Source: Thermoplasmata archaeon (GTDB lineage: Archaea > Thermoplasmatota > E2 > DHVEG-1). From it: a stretch of DNA of 7,881 nt. The stretch is taken from assembly GCA_030637965.1 (NCBI GenBank), contig DAOWFO010000061.1, positions 1 through 7,881 on the forward strand, read 5' to 3'. Both the position numbers and the translations under genes were made by a program. Of this stretch, positions 5,747 through 7,881 are shown in pieces. Within the stretch, counting starts at the first letter, position 1. Each line of letters opens with the position of its first letter. Below the pieces are notes generated by a model. That model saw nothing but the letters and a program-made list of their open reading frames with translations. It made no database searches and was not told where the DNA came from.

Positions 5747-6028
5747 CTAACGCTTTCCAAAATCCTTTTTTCTTTCTTTGGTTGTCTTTCCAGTAGCTTC
5801 AAAAAGAAACTCATTCCATTTTTTTATAATACTGTAATCTCCGCTTATTTTCTTAGGAGGTTCTATATCTATGAAAAGAGCGTTTTTCTCACGCCTCATG
5901 TCAATTTTACCCATCCCATCTACCTCAAAGTTAATGCCTTTGTAAATATCCCCTTTCACTCCGAAATATTCAGAAACTAGTACCCCAACGTCTGCATCAT
6001 GTCCTCTTTTTATCCTATATTCTCTCAT
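5747..6028 (-). CDS. DUF5611-like protein of unknown function
   Basis: The 93-residue product starts MREYRIKRGHDADVGVLV and ends with WNEFLFEATGKTTKERKKDF. Those two blocks match my memory of DUF5611, a small archaeal family of unknown function with a YKFKRGH-like start and a TGYTAKERxK-like end. The middle contains alternating hydrophobic residues consistent with beta strands. There is no signal peptide or membrane segment, so it is probably cytosolic. It lies 34 bases after the ligase stop and is likely co-transcribed with it. Its ribosome binding site is weak (GGATGG, about eight bases before ATG). Because the family is chromosomal, it marks the host side of the element boundary. The gene appears intact, although integration near its 3' end is possible. 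Confidence 0.7.
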   Translation of the reverse strand: MREYRIKRGHDADVGVLVSEYFGVKGDIYKGINFEVDGMGKIDMRREKNALFIDIEPPKKISGDYSIIKKWNEFLFEATGKTTKERKKDFGKR

Positions 6029-6062
6029 AGACTATCCATCCTTGACATAAAAAATAGAAATA

Positions 6063-7475
6063 TTAACTTTTGGATTCAAGCAAATCATAACCCTCTTCGG
6101 GTTTTACATGAGATACAACAATTGGTGGAGGTTTGCTTGCATTCTTATCATTTTTAATTTCATTTACCTCCATTACATTTATTGTAACTCCTAGTCCAAC
6201 CTTTTTCATGTAACTCTCTCTTATATTATCGGCAATTACATCAACAGAAGGCCCCACATTTCTCAAATCCTCATCAATAACAAGTAGGATATCTATTTCA
6301 TCTATCTTCCTCTGTACTATCTGATATCTCTTCACTTTGAACGTCTTAAGTTTGAGAAGTACGGGTGTTATAAAACAAAACGCACCTGGAGGGAAAACCT
6401 TCCCGTTTGGCAAGATTATATTGGCCCTCATCCTCCCTTCAACACCTCCCACTATAACAGGTGTTGTTAATCCACAATCACACTCTTCTCCCGGAGAAAG
6501 TTTAACCCAATCATCCATACCAGTATACCGAATTATGGGTGTTCCTTGCCCCCAAAGTCGAGTTAGCACAACATGACCCCTCTCACCAGATGAAACCAAT
6601 TCACCAGCCTCATCTATAGCCTCAATATTGAAGAAATCTGAATGAATATGCCAGGTTCCTTTCATACACTCAAATGCAATATCAGCTCCAGCTTCAACTG
6701 ACGGATAAATATTTAGTAATCTGCATTCAAACGCATCTTCAACATAATTCCTTGTATAATCGTCTAGCATTGCACCCCCCGTCCAGAAAAGTTTTGGTTT
6801 AATATGTTTACCATATCCTTTTCGTCTCAAAAAAGCCAAATGCTGAAATATTGCAGGATACGCCATGATAATATCTGGCCTGAAACTATCTAATTTATTT
6901 ATAATATCAACTATTGGCAGGTCTACATCAATGTTTAGATGGTTATCCATAGAAAAAAAAGATTTAAGATGGGATTGAAAATTCTCCTGCGATACAAGAT
7001 CAACCCTGTTTGGATTAAAATTACCGATATGGATAAATTTTGATTTCTTCCAATTTAAATTAAAAAAATTCATTTCTCTTAGAATCGTGCCAGCAGATCT
7101 GGCCATGGTGGAAAAATCAGTATAAATAGAAACAGGTTTTCCAGTTGTGCCACCCGTACAAATGACGTGCCCTTTACTTTTGTTATAACCTACAGGTATT
7201 ATTTTATCTGGAAAATTTTCCCTTAGATCATCTTTTGTTACAAATGGCAGTTTTACAATATCATCTATTCTTCTTATGTCATTTGGATGAATTCCGGCCC
7301 TCTTGTATATAGTATGATAGAGTGGAACAGTGTATGCATATTTTACTATGTTTTTGAATGCTTTATCTCGATATTTTTTCAGTTGTTTGGGGTTTAATCT
7401 CTGTATCCTTCCTGGATCTAAGATATAGTTTTTTAAGATAGGTATCGATATGAAGGGATTAAGCAAAGGATTCAT
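6063..7475 (-). CDS. PaaK/CapK-family adenylate-forming ligase (phenylacetate-CoA ligase-like)
   Basis: The 470-residue product shows the adenylate-forming signature: CTGGTTGKP (106-114) as the phosphate-binding loop, YPSVEAGADIAFEC (257-270) as the adenine-side motif, IIRYTGMDDW (314-323) for the RYxTGD region, and GGVEGRM (343-349) for the hinge. CDCG (332-335) before the hinge is common in PaaK relatives. SKPPPIVVSHV (447-457) sits where the C-terminal catalytic Lys is expected, probably Lys448. Length suits the family. The likely reaction is ATP-dependent activation of a carboxylic acid to an acyl-adenylate and then a CoA ester, in the cytosol; the substrate cannot be read from sequence. 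CapK-type relatives also occur in polysaccharide clusters. RYTGMDD departs from the usual RYxTGD spacing. A TATA box shortly upstream and no Shine-Dalgarno sequence suggest a near-leaderless message. Confidence 0.85.
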   Translation of the reverse strand: MNPLLNPFISIPILKNYILDPGRIQRLNPKQLKKYRDKAFKNIVKYAYTVPLYHTIYKRAGIHPNDIRRIDDIVKLPFVTKDDLRENFPDKIIPVGYNKSKGHVICTGGTTGKPVSIYTDFSTMARSAGTILREMNFFNLNWKKSKFIHIGNFNPNRVDLVSQENFQSHLKSFFSMDNHLNIDVDLPIVDIINKLDSFRPDIIMAYPAIFQHLAFLRRKGYGKHIKPKLFWTGGAMLDDYTRNYVEDAFECRLLNIYPSVEAGADIAFECMKGTWHIHSDFFNIEAIDEAGELVSSGERGHVVLTRLWGQGTPIIRYTGMDDWVKLSPGEECDCGLTTPVIVGGVEGRMRANIILPNGKVFPPGAFCFITPVLLKLKTFKVKRYQIVQRKIDEIDILLVIDEDLRNVGPSVDVIADNIRESYMKKVGLGVTINVMEVNEIKNDKNASKPPPIVVSHVKPEEGYDLLESKS

Positions 7476-7491
7476 ACAACGTCAACTCGCA

Positions 7492-7505
7492 TTAACAATT
7501 GTTAA
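7492..7505. promoter_or_regulatory. 14-bp palindrome TTAACAATTGTTAA, candidate operator
   Basis: The perfect palindrome lies immediately downstream of the TATA box of the ligase gene and just ahead of the predicted start site near 7484. Its position fits a repressor that would block polymerase recruitment. No regulator gene is in the window, so the binder is unknown. Confidence 0.45.
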
Positions 7506-7506
7506 A

Positions 7507-7516
7507 TATTTATATG
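7507..7516 (-). promoter_or_regulatory. TATA box for the ligase/DUF5611 transcription unit
   Basis: CATATAAATA on the minus strand is a good archaeal TATA box. A start about 25 bases downstream falls near 7484, nine bases before the ATG at 7475. This agrees with the missing Shine-Dalgarno sequence. It lies in the 64-base gap after the SDR stop, so the ligase can be transcribed independently of the SDR gene. Confidence 0.5.
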
Positions 7517-7539
7517 TTTTACCGTATTGAAAAGTTACA

Positions 7540-7881
7540 TCATTTCTCCTCAACAACAGGATATCCATCACCTTTCTGTGCATCTACAGGCATCATATCA
7601 TAGGCAGTTGCGGGAAACATATCTGACGTTCTAATTAGTAAAACCTGCCCAAGTGGGAATTGAATTATTTTCCTTCCTCTTTGGATGCCTTTTACAATGA
7701 TTTCTGCTGCTTTTTTCGGTTTAATGGCCCCCTGCCTGTGATAACCTTCTATCATTGGAGTTTCAACAGAACCTGGTTTTATTGTTATAAAATTAACATT
7801 ATATTTCTGTTTAGCTTCAGCCCTCAGACTTTCCATCAACCAGCTCACCGCTGCCTTACTAGCGCCGTACGCACCCCAGCC
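7540..7881 (-). CDS. Short-chain dehydrogenase/reductase, C-terminal part (cut by window end)
   Basis: The frame is open to the last base, giving 113 residues; the GTG at 7848 is internal. The visible start reads GWGAYGASKAAVSWL, with the YxxxK catalytic pair of classical SDRs (Tyr5 and Lys9 of the visible part). FITIKPGSVETPM (residues 35-47) is the PG-x-V-x-TPM segment that closes over the NAD(P) cofactor. The Rossmann glycine motif and catalytic Ser lie outside the window. The protein would catalyse an NAD(P)-dependent oxidation or reduction; the substrate is unknown. The C-terminal part after the catalytic domain, with PLGQVLLIRTSDMFPA, could be a short membrane-proximal or substrate-lid segment. 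It ends 64 bases before the ligase gene on the same strand. Confidence 0.85.
   Translation of the reverse strand, partial: GWGAYGASKAAVSWLMESLRAEAKQKYNVNFITIKPGSVETPMIEGYHRQGAIKPKKAAEIIVKGIQRGRKIIQFPLGQVLLIRTSDMFPATAYDMMPVDAQKGDGYPVVEEK

Overview
The window looks archaeal, most likely from a euryarchaeal or Thermoplasmata-type lineage. The evidence is a PGF-type C-terminal sorting signal on a surface protease, archaeal TATA-like promoters, an Sm-like small protein, and a 93-residue protein that resembles DUF5611, a family I associate with methanogens and Thermoplasmata. Overall the DNA is AT-rich. No rRNA, tRNA or CRISPR array was found by eye. Lineage is inference only.

Layout. (1) Positions 3-1349, plus strand: the C-terminal 448 residues of a large secreted or surface zinc metalloprotease, cut by the window start. 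(2) Positions 1350-2158, no intact gene: a possible wrecked transposase start (about 1516-1713), then a repeat-dense AT-rich stretch with a 35-bp direct repeat, several perfect palindromes and eight copies of the hexamer TTAAGT/ACTTAA. (3) Positions 2159-5697, minus strand: a tyrosine recombinase (508 aa), a small ORF interrupted by an in-frame TGA, an Sm-like small protein (63 aa), and a primase/helicase-type P-loop ATPase (515 aa) joined to the Sm-like gene by an ATGA overlap. (4) Positions 5747-7881, minus strand: chromosomal-looking genes, namely a DUF5611-like protein, a PaaK/CapK-family adenylate-forming ligase, and the C-terminal part of a short-chain dehydrogenase/reductase cut by the window end.

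Interpretation. Regions 2 and 3 together look like a compact integrated element of about 4 kb. The recombinase would handle integration and excision. The ATPase is the likely replication helicase-type factor. The repeat- and palindrome-rich region is a plausible origin, partition or operator region. The flanks (protease on one side, DUF5611/ligase/SDR on the other) would be host chromosome. No flanking att duplication could be proven by eye, so the element boundaries are provisional. The best leads for something undescribed are the Sm-like/ATPase coupled pair with its odd Walker A, the TGA-interrupted small ORF upstream of it, and the repeat region downstream of the ATPase.
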